DNA of 64,000 bases from contig CM054154.1 in NCBI GenBank assembly GCA_028751875.1, forward strand, positions 52,960,644-53,024,643, in the 5' to 3' direction. Below are positions 11,119-22,370 of the stretch, in pieces. The DNA is from Rapana venosa (Eukaryota > Mollusca > Gastropoda > Neogastropoda > Muricidae). The translations under genes were made by a program, and so were the position numbers. A model generated the notes under the pieces. That model did not search any database. It had not been told where the DNA came from and was given only the letters and a program-made list of their open reading frames with translations. Each line of letters begins with the position of its first letter. The first letter of the stretch is position 1.

Positions 11119-12506
11119 AGCAGTATTGGGGACAAGACATGACAATTCTGAAACATCTGTCTACCTCTCTAATTAGATCTAAATTATCCTATGGACAAGA
11201 AGTTTATTTTAGTGCACCTAAGTACTTATTAAAGAAGCTTCAAAGTGTAGATTGTAAGGCATACAGACTTGCTCTAGGTGTGCCATTTCATACCTCGGCA
11301 CTTGATACATATAAAGAAACTGGAATGTTACCACTTGATGAGTACCGACATCTTGTATGTGCCAAATAGATTCTGAGAAGCTCAACACCTGATAACTTTG
11401 CTTCAGAAGAAATAAAAATGAGGTCTGAAACAGATTTTCCCAAAAGAGCCCGACACATAAACTCTTTAATGACAATAAGTACATACACATCAGATCTTTA
11501 CGAACGTTCTGAAATTTTCAAATCTGATGTAGACTCACAAAGAGCAGTTTCAGTCTGTCCTGTTTGGGAAATGAAGCAAGCACACTTTGATGTAGATTAT
11601 ATCAACATGAAAAAGAATGAGAATCCAAATATCATGGCAGTTAATGTTCATTCACATAATTACTCTCATTGTCTTAAAATTTATACAGATGGCTCACTTT
11701 TAGACAATCATCAAGCAGGTTCAGCATTCGTTATACCAGCACTAAAAATAGAAAAGTGGTATTATGTTGGTAAAAATCGATCTGTTTTTATAGCAGAACT
11801 GATTTCTATTCTTATGGCTTTGAATTTCATTTTAGATCATCCATACTGTTTCTTTCACATATTACTTTGTGTGGATTCAAAATCAGTTTTATATGCCTTA
11901 AAGTCTATAACTTATAAGCAATCTACTAAACTTATACTAAATATCAAATACTTCATAAATCTTCTGCGTTTAAGAGGAATTCATGTTTCCTTTTGCTGGA
12001 TTCCTTCACATATAGGATTATTTTCAAATGAGTGGGCTGATCGGGCTGCGAAGAAAGGTGCACATAATATAAAGGGGTCTATAGTACTGCATGTCCCTCT
12101 ATCCATTGCAGAGGGTTATCAGTTGTTAGAAAAAGCTTCCTTAAACAAATTCATAGAAAAGCATCGGCAAATCAAGTAGCGTTCACATTCAACTCAGAAT
12201 GGGAAGAGCATAATTGAATACATTGATCACTTACAGATTCATACAAATGCTGTCAAAGAAAGACAACTCAAGGCATTATTTTTCAGGATAAGATTAAATG
12301 CATTCACAACAAAGTTCAGCAAGGATGTTAAATGCTTATGTGGTGAATATATTTCAAATACCCATATCATACTTGAATGTGAGAATTTAAAACCTTATCT
12401 CCCTGCCTTTTCTGAGAATACCATTGACAAAGTTTTGAACAATGTAAAGCTAACGTTTGACATTGCTAAAGGTTTATTGTTAAGTCCTATAGGGCACTTA
12501 TTGTAG
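11119..12506 (+). mobile_element. I-group (RNase H-bearing) LINE, 5'-truncated
   Basis: One reading frame runs from about 11119 to the stop at 12504-12506, interrupted only by two in-frame TAG codons (11367-11369 and 12177-12179). In order it encodes the last part of the RT thumb, a linker, a complete RNase HI domain, and a C-terminal segment with a C-x-C-x7-H-x4-C zinc motif (CLCG...H...C, about 12330-12377). Endonuclease and catalytic RT are missing. Absence of frameshifts over about 1.39 kb makes this one of the youngest-looking fragments here. The 3' side runs into (AC)n at 12601. Confidence 0.9.
11418..12179 (+). pseudogene. RNase HI domain ORF of the I-group LINE
   Basis: The 253-codon ORF carries all four acidic catalytic positions of RNase HI: D91 in YTDGS, E127 in IAELIS, D153 in CVDSKS and D208 in NEWADRAAK, with the conserved PSH at 196-198. 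RNase H removes the RNA strand of the RNA-DNA hybrid during element copying. The annotated start (11418) is only the first ATG after the TAG at 11367; the frame is open before and after it, so the true product was longer on both sides. It is therefore a fragment of a polyprotein, inactivated by stops rather than by loss of catalytic residues. Confidence 0.9.
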
Positions 12507-12599
12507 TTGTAGTTCTCTTCGAATTTCATTTTTTAAATGTTCTTGATCTGTTTATGTTAAGAATACTATTTGTGTATTTCCCTTGTTATTACTTTTTAT

Positions 12600-12631
12600 T
12601 ACACACACACACACACACACACACTCACACA

Positions 12632-12687
<56 letters not shown>

Positions 12688-12721
12688 TTATACACACCAC
12701 TTTTACCACCACACAGAGTAG

Positions 12722-12801
<80 letters not shown>

Positions 12802-12885
12802 CTTTCATTTAGTCTCCTATTTTAGGGCCATCTGGTATCACTTAAAGTGGAAAGACGTTAAAATTGAAGACTTACACACACACTG

Positions 12886-12978
<93 letters not shown>

Positions 12979-13030
12979 ATGCACTTGCACGCACACACGC
13001 ACGCGCACACACACACACACACACAAATTA
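12600..13030. repeat. Microsatellite array: (AC)n, (TCTA)n, (CT)n, (AC)n
   Basis: (AC)n at 12601-12690, an uninterrupted (TCTA)n of about 80 bp at 12723-12802, (CT)n at about 12895-12980 and (AC)n at about 12990-13024. ORFs through this region are translations of the repeats (SIYL and REREREREREREREREREER-like strings) and are not genes. Confidence 0.97.
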
Positions 13031-13252
13031 TGTGTTATAAAGGAAAAGTCTAATGAGGGGGGTACAGTTACAAAGAAGAGCAGTGTCTAAGAAAAATAGA
13101 TCTTATACAGGTGGGAGTCTTATGATAGAGAATAAAGGGGGGCAGGGTGCCCACTATACATATGGATGCATGTGATTATGACCAACATTTTTTAAAACTG
13201 GTACAATATAAAGCAAATCACATTGTGTGTGTGCGCACGCTGCCGCGCAAGC

Positions 13253-13284
13253 ATGTGTGTGTGTGTGTGTGTGAGAGGGAGAGA

Positions 13285-13330
<46 letters not shown>
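13253..13330. repeat. (GT)n / (AG)n microsatellite
   Basis: GT repeats pass directly into AG repeats ending at 13330. Confidence 0.95.
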
Positions 13331-13331
<1 letters not shown>

Positions 13332-13800
13332 TTATCAGTCCTAAATCAGTTTGAAATTATGTTAGATCATGCTAGATGTGGGGCAAAAAAGCAGCTGGAT
13401 GTGTGGAAAAAAGCACCCGCAAATGATGAGAGTGCTTGGGGGATTCTATTTACCCATAAAATAAAAGAGTTCATTTGCTTGTAAAACAAGAAATTAAGAA
13501 GAAATAACCTTAGATTATTCTGTTAGTTAAACCCCAACAAAACCAACAACACAGCAAAGGTGATGATTTGTAATCAATTGACGATGGTAAAATTTGATCG
13601 ACAATAATTTTTTTGGTTTATACTATAAAAAAATAAGTTAATGAATATGATTTCATTGTGTTTTTTGTTTTTTTTAAAACATGCATTTTGTACTTGATGT
13701 AAAAGCACTATGCACTCATGAGCTCATATTTTATCATTAATTATGAAGGATGCGCTAGGTCAGATGAGAAACTGGATTTAGTTGTGTTGATTGATATATC
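13331..13800. other. AT-rich non-coding DNA
   Basis: No credible open frame or known repeat. Confidence 0.45.
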
Positions 13801-13807
13801 ACTCCAG

Positions 13808-14195
13808 CATGATAAATCAATGTAGATAATGTTTATTGATATAATATCATGTCAATCTAAGTCTAACATAATAAATCAATGTAAATAAAGTTAAAATAAT
13901 GCATTGTTTCTAATTTGAGATGGTGTGTTTTATCAAATTGATCTTAAATTACTACACTTTTATGAATTGTGCTTTTGAGGGGTGTGGTTTCCATGTCACA
14001 ACCAAACGGTTTCCATGCCATAACCGTAATATATCATATAAAATGATAAATCAGTATGAATAATGTTACAAGAATGCATTGTTTCCAATTTAAATTGGTG
14101 TGCTTTGTTTAAATGTATGTTTGAATTGCTACACTTTCATGATTTGTAATTTTGAGGGGTGTTGACATTTTGAGGTTTCCATGTCACAACCGCAA
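13808..14195. repeat. Short tandem duplication, unit about 175 bp
   Basis: Two diverged units share GATAAATCA, then AATGCATTGTTTC (13898 and 14074), CTACACTTT.ATGA, TTTTGAGGGGTG and GGTTTCCATGTCACAACC (13987 and 14174). A partial third start (GATAAATCAATGTA) is at about 13810. The spacing of about 175 bp is constant. Class unknown; it could be a local satellite or a duplicated non-autonomous element. Confidence 0.6.
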
Positions 14196-14426
14196 CATAT
14201 TACTTTTATAACTCATTAAGTTGAAATAGCTTCCATTCTTGTGTAAAAAAAATTGTTGTTTTATTGATATGATTCTGTGGATAAAGTTTAGGCTAATTTG
14301 TTGTGCTTCCTGTGGTCACTAGCCAAAAAAAACCTTTAAATCTGGGCATACAAAACTGTCTTAGAGTGTCATTAGAAATATAGCCAAAAATATGCTTTGT
14401 CAGTGATTGTCATACTTCCAAATTTT

Positions 14427-14926
14427 NNNNNNNNNNNNNNNNNNNNNNNNNNNNNNNNNNNNNNNNNNNNNNNNNNNNNNNNNNNNNNNNNNNNNNNNNN
14501 NNNNNNNNNNNNNNNNNNNNNNNNNNNNNNNNNNNNNNNNNNNNNNNNNNNNNNNNNNNNNNNNNNNNNNNNNNNNNNNNNNNNNNNNNNNNNNNNNNNN
14601 NNNNNNNNNNNNNNNNNNNNNNNNNNNNNNNNNNNNNNNNNNNNNNNNNNNNNNNNNNNNNNNNNNNNNNNNNNNNNNNNNNNNNNNNNNNNNNNNNNNN
14701 NNNNNNNNNNNNNNNNNNNNNNNNNNNNNNNNNNNNNNNNNNNNNNNNNNNNNNNNNNNNNNNNNNNNNNNNNNNNNNNNNNNNNNNNNNNNNNNNNNNN
14801 NNNNNNNNNNNNNNNNNNNNNNNNNNNNNNNNNNNNNNNNNNNNNNNNNNNNNNNNNNNNNNNNNNNNNNNNNNNNNNNNNNNNNNNNNNNNNNNNNNNN
14901 NNNNNNNNNNNNNNNNNNNNNNNNNN
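14427..14926. other. Assembly gap, 500 N
   Basis: Exactly 500 unknown bases, the size of a placeholder gap, so true distance is unknown. The right edge (14927-14990) is G-run rich and looks like a low-quality contig end. Confidence 0.99.
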
Positions 14927-15029
14927 TTTTGGGGGGGGCCTGGGAAAAATTTTTAGGGGGGGGGGGGGGGGCAATTCCTCTCCCTCGATGTATACTTCCT
15001 GACCTAAAGAGGGACGGTACCATTTAAGC

Positions 15030-15196
15030 TGGGTGAATGGGGGAAACTGTTACTGAAGCCAAGGCGCGCAAAGGGTTTCACCCATAATTGGGTAAACACG
15101 TCGACGCTGTTAAAACTTGGTGGGGGAAAAGCGAGTGCTCCGACCATGAGCTATCCGTCCCAAACAAATTAAAAAGAACAAAAGGAGAAACCACAA

Positions 15197-15233
<37 letters not shown>

Positions 15234-16889
15234 AACACACAAACCCCATAGATAGAGAGATGTTTTGATCCTAATGGTGTACCATACTTATGCGCTGGGT
15301 TATTTAACATTAAGTGGCTGTGCAACATTCACACAAACAAGACAAATGAGATGACTGAAAGTCACTGTGACAAGTAAAACGCCCTTTTTTTGCTAGAGTT
15401 TAATTTTATACAATAATGGTGAAATGGTTTTGATTGATTAAAAACATTAAAAGGGAAAACATGTTGGAGGGGGTGGGGGGGGGGGGGGGGGGTAAGGAGG
15501 CCCAGTAGAGGGAGGGCATGGTTGATTAAGCCGACCAGTCAGTCAGATCTACGTCATGCTTTGCCACTGTAGAATTGTGTAAGAAGAGTATATCAGGGTA
15601 TATTTACACAGTTTCTGATCCTAAAATATAGTCAGACATTATTTAAATGAATTTGGATGGTCAAAATTCCGCTTTAAGTAGTGTATGCTTACTTTCAGTT
15701 ATTGTCTAATCCTACCAGTGGAATGGCCATTTGCATGAAGTTTGCTATGGTGCTCACACAAAATTGATTATCCAGTGAGACCTCTTCAATTTGAAGGTTT
15801 ACACGTTATTTCTATGATTTTACAACAAACCAGGATCCTGATTTTTAAACTCGCATTATTAATACACCATAAAAGCACAGAGATGGTAAAAAAATTAGTA
15901 CGTCATGAAGTTCCTTTATGCTAGGGGGAAGTGGAAAAGTGAAACACCGCCCATACTGTGTGTGTCAGAGGTTGGCCTGTCAGTTGCTTCTGGGTGGGTC
16001 TGCAGCAGGAGGGAGGGGCAGATTTATCTATGGCAAACCCAAAGTGTCAAAATTGTCCAGTTCCAGGAATGTTGCGTAACTTAATTGTCAACATATCTCC
16101 CAGGGGACACAGAGTCATTGTTTCCCATATTGTTCGCAATGGTCCTAAGTAAATGTATGCAAACTGGCGTCTCATCACTCTTTAAGGCACCTAGAAAATT
16201 CTTGGCAGCTCTGCTATGTATTCACCATGCTGGTAAAAGTTCTACACATGCCCAGAGGGCATTTCCGACATAAAAAAAAATGGTGGACTGGAGTGTGTTC
16301 ATGTCATGTTAAAAAAATAAACTTGAAAAGTGTTAGCATAATTTTGTAACATTTTTTAAAAAGCAATATCTGCCAGCAAAGCATATTATTTTACATAAAA
16401 TTGTGATGTCTAAAAACTGTTTACACCATAAAAACAAACAAGTGCGTTCCCGATCCATTCCATAGTTCTACAGAGGCATGTTTGTCATCTCAGCGTGATG
16501 ACCTACATAAAGGGAAACTCCATGTTTTTTAAGTCCTTTTATCTAAAAAAAGTAGGTTATTTGAGTAATATTCTTTAAAACAAAATAAAGATCGATTCAA
16601 CAACGAAAACACTACTCAGTTGTTTTGCAAACAACTCTTAGTTCTTTTATACGATCATGCACAGTAACCTATGTGCTGACAGACCCATTCAAGAAGGCCG
16701 AAAAAGGCCCACTTTTCCTCCCACATTATTAAAAAAAATTTAATTTAACAATATTTTGACCAGCACTAGCTTCAAAATTCTCAGTTCATCCCTCCAATAA
16801 TTTGTTTCGAGTATTTCGGGTTTGCTGATTGAAGTGAATGAATACTAAGAAAGTTACGGTGGAGACCGGGCACCTTTTGAGAGCAGATC

Positions 16890-16922
<33 letters not shown>

Positions 16923-17251
16923 TATATTATATTATATATTTTTATATTTATATTTATTTTATATATATGTCTGTGTGTGTGTGTGATGGTGTGGAAAATT
17001 TAGATTACCCCCCATGCGATCAGAGCGACATGTTAAGTTTCTATTTTGGGACACACCTGCAAATTGTGCAGCCCTCTGTTTTCTTGGGTGGTGGTTGAAA
17101 GCCTTCCATTGCATACACTTTCCCTTTTCAGGGTTTAAAATGTAATATTTATGCAGCCTCTGTCTTAGAGGCCACATCCTCCCTGCTCATATTGTGCTGT
17201 CGTAGCCGAGAAGTTGTACAGAGTTGTGGCAGATCAAATATCTCCACTTTG

Positions 17252-17296
<45 letters not shown>

Positions 17297-17410
17297 GATA
17301 TTGATATATAGGCTATTCTTTGGAAACGTGTACAAAAGTGTGACATGGAGGCTAAAAATTGAACTTTCACCCAGCAGTTTAAAAACTGAATTTTAAACAA
17401 GTTAAACAGT
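15030..17410. other. Unique AT-rich DNA with microsatellites, no gene recognised
   Basis: Contains (AC)n at 15196-15241, a G run at about 15470-15492, (TA)n at 16888-16970 with (GT)n to 16985, and (TA)n at 17254-17292. ORFs of 60-86 codons (for example 15958-16152 and 16085-16273) have no recognisable domain and no supporting splice context that I can judge. Confidence 0.45.
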
Positions 17411-17411
17411 G

Positions 17412-17530
17412 TATGGGTGGTCTAGAGGTTATGCCCCTGTCTAGAAAGCGAAAAGTCTGGGTCGGAAGTGTGTTTGGACTCGAAACTTTTTCCACCATCC
17501 ATTAGATTATGAGTGGTGGTCTGGGTGCTA

Positions 17531-17564
<34 letters not shown>

Positions 17565-17790
17565 GTGTTGCACATAATTATTTAGCACATGTAAAAGAAC
17601 CCACAGCAGCAATAGAGTTGTCCCTGGCCAAATTCTGTATAAAAAAGCCACTCTGATAGGGAAAGAAATATAGTTGCAGACTGGAAAAAAGAAGAAAAAA
17701 AGGGTGGCCCTGCTCATGTGGCGACGTGCTCTCCCGGGGAGAGCAGCCCGAATTTCAGGCAGAGGTATAAATCAAATCAATAAATAAAAC
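17412..17790 (+). mobile_element. SINE1, full-length tRNA-derived SINE with V-SINE-like core
   Basis: The head has a polymerase III box A-like TGGTCTAGAGGTTA (about 17418-17431); box B is decayed. The core holds CTTTCGGATGAGACGATAAA (about 17533-17552) followed by CCGAGGTCCTGTGTG, and the tail holds GAGAGCAGCCCGAATTTCA (17740-17758) and an AATAAAT-type end. The GATGAGAC.ATAAACCGAGGTCC block is the hallmark I associate with V-SINE/Nin-DC-like SINEs of molluscs and other animals. SINEs do not encode protein and depend on a LINE for copying. Related copies lie at 40022-40312 and 45931-46104. Confidence 0.8.
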
Positions 17791-18602
17791 CTTTTCTCAT
17801 TAAGTCCAGAAGAAAATTGGGATAAATTCTAAATTGTCAAATGCTGAGAAATGGTCTTCCATGTATGGGATGTTGAACATAATAGATCAGCGCAAGTAAC
17901 AGTTGTTACAGTCACTAGAAAGCAAAAGATATTATAATAAAAACACTGATTTCAATCATCTTTGGACTTGCTTTCACTCAGCAAAAAAGAGGGTCTCCAC
18001 AGACAATAGTTTGGTAATGTGCACCTAGTGTACCTAGGATGTATGCCTTAGCCCATGTTACTTTACTTCATTGCCACTTTACCCTCGAAAATCATGTTTT
18101 ATATTTTAATTCCCTTCTTTGCAAGAAGTGAAGCCAAACTCTCCTGCTTGAAAACACATGAACCACCAATACTTTCAACTGATGTTAGTTTGCAATCTTT
18201 TCCACATATGATTAAGTAAAAATTCAGACTTGAAATGAAAATATAACAGTTGCTACACAGTAACCGTAACAGTTGCAACACGGTAACCAAACTTAGATTT
18301 AGTTATTTTGTGGAAATGTTCATACTTTTTATAAATCTAGTACTTAGTGTAGTTTTGAATAGACTTCTGTCCTGATTATCTGTTTTCCAGGATATACTAA
18401 GACAATTGATCATGACGTCCTTAGTAATGAAGTGGTGACTTTGGCATTATCAAAAAAAAAAGAGAAAAAAAGAATGCTCACTACATTTTTCTTAATGGGA
18501 AACATTTAAAAAAAATTTTTGGTCTGAATTGATTTATTGGATGTTTATTATTTCCTACCCGCTGAGAAAAGTTTTAAAATATGTGCATACTTCCTAATTA
18601 TA
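17791..18602. other. Non-coding DNA with a 23-bp tandem motif
   Basis: No gene recognised. A 23-bp direct repeat, AACAGTTGC(t/a)ACAC(a/g)GTAACC, occurs at 18245-18267 and 18268-18289. Loosely related GTTGCAAC/GTTACAG words recur at about 17895, 18885, 21215 and 22495. Confidence 0.5.
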
Positions 18603-18655
18603 TTGCCCTGCCAGGGTTTGTGTGACCTGTGTGTGTGTGTGTGTTGTGTGTGTGT

Positions 18656-18697
<42 letters not shown>

Positions 18698-18831
18698 CGT
18701 GTGCGGCGTGTGCATGCACAATTTGGACTTGATGGAACTATTAATTGTTGCTGGTTGTTTGACTGTGTAAGAATGAGTTGAGTGCAAGCACTTTGATTTG
18801 TCTCTGCAAGAGATAGCGCTATATAAATTCC

Positions 18832-18868
<37 letters not shown>
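18603..18868 (+). mobile_element. CR1/L2-group LINE 3' tail fragment
   Basis: Matches the 3' UTR of copy E (29640-29880): GTGTGACCTGTGTGTG, a (GT)n tract, TTGTTTGACTGTGTAAGA, then GATAGCGCTATATAAATTCC and a terminal (ATT)n. It is a severely 5'-truncated insertion, and the (GT)n microsatellite is carried inside the element. The ORFs on both strands here are microsatellite translations. Confidence 0.75.
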
Positions 18869-18869
<1 letters not shown>

Positions 18870-18872
<3 letters not shown>

Positions 18873-19152
18873 TCTCTGCACAGTTGCAACAAAAAAACAC
18901 TAAAGTAGTTTCCTTGAAACAACTGTTACAGTTCAACTCAATCGTCATTCTAGAAACAACTCTAGTTAAGTAGTTTCTTTCCAAAAGAATACAGTATCTT
19001 TTTCAATCATAATTTACAAATATTGTGCCTAAAAACTAGTGAAAGTACAAAAAAAAAAAAAAAAGGTTTTGATATGGCAGAAGTGCACTACAGTATAAGA
19101 CACTGAAAAGTTATCTGGTAAAATTCAGTTCCGATCATTGTAGGAATACTTT
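18870..19152. other. Short unique interval
   Basis: AT-rich, with a poly-A run near 19050. Nothing recognised. Confidence 0.4.
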
Positions 19153-20890
19153 ATAATAATAATAGTAATAATAATAATAATAATAATAATATATGGAATT
19201 TATATAGCGCTGAATCTTGTAAAAAACAAACAAATCGAAGCGCTTGCACTCAACAATTTACAGGCATGAACATAATGAACAACAGATTTCAAATCCATGC
19301 GCGCGCACATATGCACGCACGCACGCACGGCACGCACGCACCCACCACACACACACACACACACACCACACACACACCACACACACCACACACACACACA
19401 CACACATACAACCCCACCCCACACACACACATGGAACACACTTAGAAGGTTGAAAGATGCTGTTGAAAATTAGGGACAGATATGTGGAGGGAAATAAGTC
19501 TCAGGTTTGGAAATAAGTGTGTTTTGAGGTGGATTTGAAGGTATAAGTGAAGGCTTTTGGCAAATTGAAAGGGGGAGGTCTTTCCCGGGGAGGACCAAAA
19601 AAGGAAGGACAACGCAACAGTGTTGGTTGAATCTGGTGTTAAAGCACAAAGTATCTGCGGCTGAACGAAGGAACGGGATGGAGTGTACGGTGAAGACAGT
19701 TACAGAGATAAGGGTGCAGATTGGGGAGACTTTAAAACAGGGGTATTGATTTTATACTCCATCTTTGAGACAGGCAGCATGAAGAGATCGCAGAAGAGGA
19801 GTGATGTGTTCAGATTTTTTTCTTTCTTAGGACCAGTCGAGCTGCAGAGTTTTGTATGCGTTTAAGAGAGTGGATAGATGATGCTGGTAGGCCAGCCAAA
19901 AGAGAATTACAGTAGTCTAAACGTGAAAGAATGAGAGATGTGACAAGCTTGGAAGTTGCCTCAGTGGACAGATACTTGCGAATCGCGCTTATGCGCCATA
20001 ATTGATAGTAGCAAGACTGGCAGGTCTGGGTGATGAATTTTTTCATAGAGAGTGTGTTGTCAAGAACTACTCCTAAATACTTCACAGAGTGGGACAAAGG
20101 ACCCGACGTATTGCCGAATTCTATGAAGATTTTTCGATAGACGAAAGTTTATGTTGGGTCCATATGAGCATGGCTTCGGTTTTATCGGCATTAAGTTGTA
20201 ACTTGTTCTGAGTCATCCAGTTTTGATGTTGAGTGATCTATGGTATCAAAGGCTGCAAATAAGTCAAGAAGAATGAGGAGGGAGATTTTTCTTGCATCAG
20301 AAGCAAGTAGAAGTGTATCTAAAGTGTGGACTAGGGTGGTTTCGGTGCTGTGGTTGGGGCGATAGGCAGATTGAAAAGTGGGAAGGAGATCATTGGAATG
20401 AAGGTGACTGTTGAGCTGATTGAGAACAACTTTTTCTAGTACTTTAGAGACAAAAGGTAAGTTTGAGACAGGCCTATAATTCTTCAGAATATTGGGATCG
20501 AGGTCGTGCTTTTTCAGTAGAGGTGTGACTATTGCTGTTTTAAGAGCTGATGGAAAATTTACTGACACAAGAGATGAGTTTACTATGAGTTTACTATTAT
20601 AGGTACAAGTTGTGGAAGGCATTGTGAGAAAACAGGAGCAGGTATGGGATCAAGGTCGGATGATTTTATAGTCATTTCCTTCAGAATTGTCATGATTTCT
20701 TTTTCACTTGTGGGATGGAAGGAAAAGAGAGAAGTGCCAGTGAAATGGGTATCAGGAGGTGCAGGCTGGAATTGAGTCTGATCCAGTCTGGAGCGTATGT
20801 TTCGAACTTTGTCTGAGAAGAAGGCAGAAAATATGGATGGAAGTTCAGACAGGCTGTGGGTGTTAGGCAGAGGAGTTGTTTTTTTCAATT
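19153..20890 (-). mobile_element. CR1/L2-group LINE, copy D, with RT core deleted
   Basis: On the minus strand the coding pieces are 20888-20583 (linker before the RT), 20622-20191 (RT motifs, NYRPVSNLPFVSKV and FQSAYRPNHSTET, then LLDLFAAFDTIDH) and 20097-19810 (VKYLGVVLDNT...RLDYCNSLLAGLP). The 3' UTR holds (AC)n (19309-19430) and ends in GCGCTATATAAATTCC with (TTA)n at 19190-19153. Compared with copies E and F, about 300 bp between the AAFDTIDH motif and the KLQLNA region is gone (junction near 20228), which removes the YADD catalytic box. The copy is dead. Confidence 0.88.
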
Positions 20891-21390
20891 AAAATTTTTT
20901 TTTTATAGGAGATTTTTGTTTCTTTATTCAACTGCTGAGTTATTGTTCACTTGCTCAAGTTTCTGGCAAAAGCATTGATCATGATAAAATAACGAGGGGC
21001 CCAAAACTAAAGAAATATTACATTGAAATGTCAATTGTGGTCTCATGTGAAGTCATTACAACCAACACACGCGAAGTAACGAAAATCTGAAAAAGATCCG
21101 GAAAAGCAAAGTCTGCTCAAACATGGATAAATAGGTTGATATTTTGTATGCATACGCGTAAAAAAAATAGTGCCAAATAGTTTACATCAAGTTTGTTTAC
21201 ATTTTGATTTTCAGTTGAACAGTTGCAACACCATCATGCAGTAACTAAAGACACGTTAGAATCTGGCTCAAATTTATTGGAGATATTTGTTTAACTATAT
21301 GTTGAATATTTGTTTTAAAATTTGGCTAACAGTACTGGATATCTGCTGACAGTTACTTACCCTGTCCTGAATTTCCCCCCCCCCCTGCTC
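20891..21390. other. Non-coding DNA, nothing recognised
   Basis: AT-rich sequence with short homopolymers; a C run sits just before the piggyBac-like element. Confidence 0.4.
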
Positions 21391-21631
21391 TCAACCCTTT
21401 AGTCCTGTCAGGTGGTTTTCTTGCGATAACGGTAGCAGAGGAGGGGTTGTTTATAGTGATCAGTCATGCGGCTAACTGGCATCAACGGGACTCTGGTAAA
21501 TAGTTTTGTTAAGGCAAACACTGCTTCTCCTTTCCCAGGAGAATGTTTATAAGCTTCTTGGGTTCCTAGTTTTTAGTAGAGGAAATATCTTTAACTTGCA
21601 CTGTTTTTCTCTGCCCCTTGTCCTTTGCAAA

Positions 21632-21772
21632 ATGGAGGAAGAATGCACTGACCAATTTTCTGACCACGAAATTTATCAAAATTTTGACCTGTTTGAGTTG
21701 AATGAAGAGGAAAGAGCAGAGATTAATGCTGCTATAAATCGTAACAGTGGTAGTGATAGTGGTGAAGACTAG
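21632..21772 (+). pseudogene. Short acidic ORF inside the piggyBac-like element
   Basis: From the ATG at 21632 the ORF encodes 46 residues, rich in Glu and Asp and ending in NSGSDSGED. PiggyBac transposases usually begin with an acidic, serine-containing N-terminal segment before the catalytic core, so this may be a remnant of that N-terminus. The longer 88-codon reading (from 21506) adds a hydrophobic leader without support. No catalytic domain follows. Confidence 0.35.
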
Positions 21773-22076
21773 AAGACGATAAGAATTTCCCACTTATTTA
21801 TCACCAGTTCTGTTTAAAGATTTTCCACACCCATGTCATCTATGTGTGACATGTGACAGAGGATGCAGAAAAGTGACATGTACATAAGTGTACAGCAGTA
21901 GAACCCTGAAAAAAATAGTGTATTGTTTGTGTTTTTGGTCATAACCTCCATAACTGATTCAAAACAGACATTAAACATTTCTCTATTGCATGGCTGTTTT
22001 CTTGAATGAAACCTCATTTTTGGCATCCTCATATCTTTTCAATCGTTCGTTTGTATGCATTTGTCATAAGTTGTTT

Positions 22077-22103
22077 GTATGTGACATAGGAAATGTCACA
22101 TAC
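22077..22103. repeat. Perfect 11-bp inverted repeat (hairpin)
   Basis: GTATGTGACAT (22077-22087) and ATGTCACATAC (22093-22103) are exact reverse complements with a 5-base loop. It lies inside the piggyBac-like element and is too A/T-spaced to be a typical rho-independent type terminator; its role is unknown. Confidence 0.9.
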
Positions 22104-22370
22104 ATCACACACAAGTGCAAAGTTCTAGTCTTAAAGAAAATCTACATTCAATTCTGCACACAGCCCTATATAACACTTACTATTTTATGCTTTAAATTTT
22201 AATGCAAAATTCTATGTAAGATTTACGAGGTACCCACTTTGCACTCTTCTGCACCTCAGAAACGCAGGAATTGAAGGAAAATTCAACTGCACCGGTTTTC
22301 CTCCTTACACTAGTTGAAGGCTAGCAGGAAGCTGAGCCGGAAAATCAGCTTGTCATACTGAAAGGGTTAA

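Larger units (their letters stand above)
21395..22366 (+). mobile_element. Candidate piggyBac-like DNA transposon, internally deleted (about 970 bp)
   Basis: The right end reads, reverse-complemented, CCCTTTCAGTATGACAAGC and is flanked by TTAA (22367-22370). The left end reads CCCTTTAGTCCTGTCAGGTG and is preceded by TCAA (21391-21394), one base from TTAA. The ends form an imperfect inverted repeat of about 26 bp that includes a shared TTTTC. PiggyBac transposons insert at TTAA and start with CCC. Inside lie a short acidic ORF and a perfect 11-bp hairpin. No transposase core is present, so it would be non-autonomous. The family call is an inference from ends and target site. Confidence 0.5.

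Noticed and set aside
12600..12802. A CRISPR-like or direct-repeat array
   Set aside because: It is simple AC and TCTA repeat with no unique spacers, and the genome is eukaryotic.
12570..13344. ORFs of 60-80 codons on both strands
   Set aside because: They translate AC, TCTA, CT and AG microsatellites (THTH, SIYL and RERE strings).
14372..15027. ORFs of about 200 codons across the gap
   Set aside because: They consist almost entirely of unknown bases.
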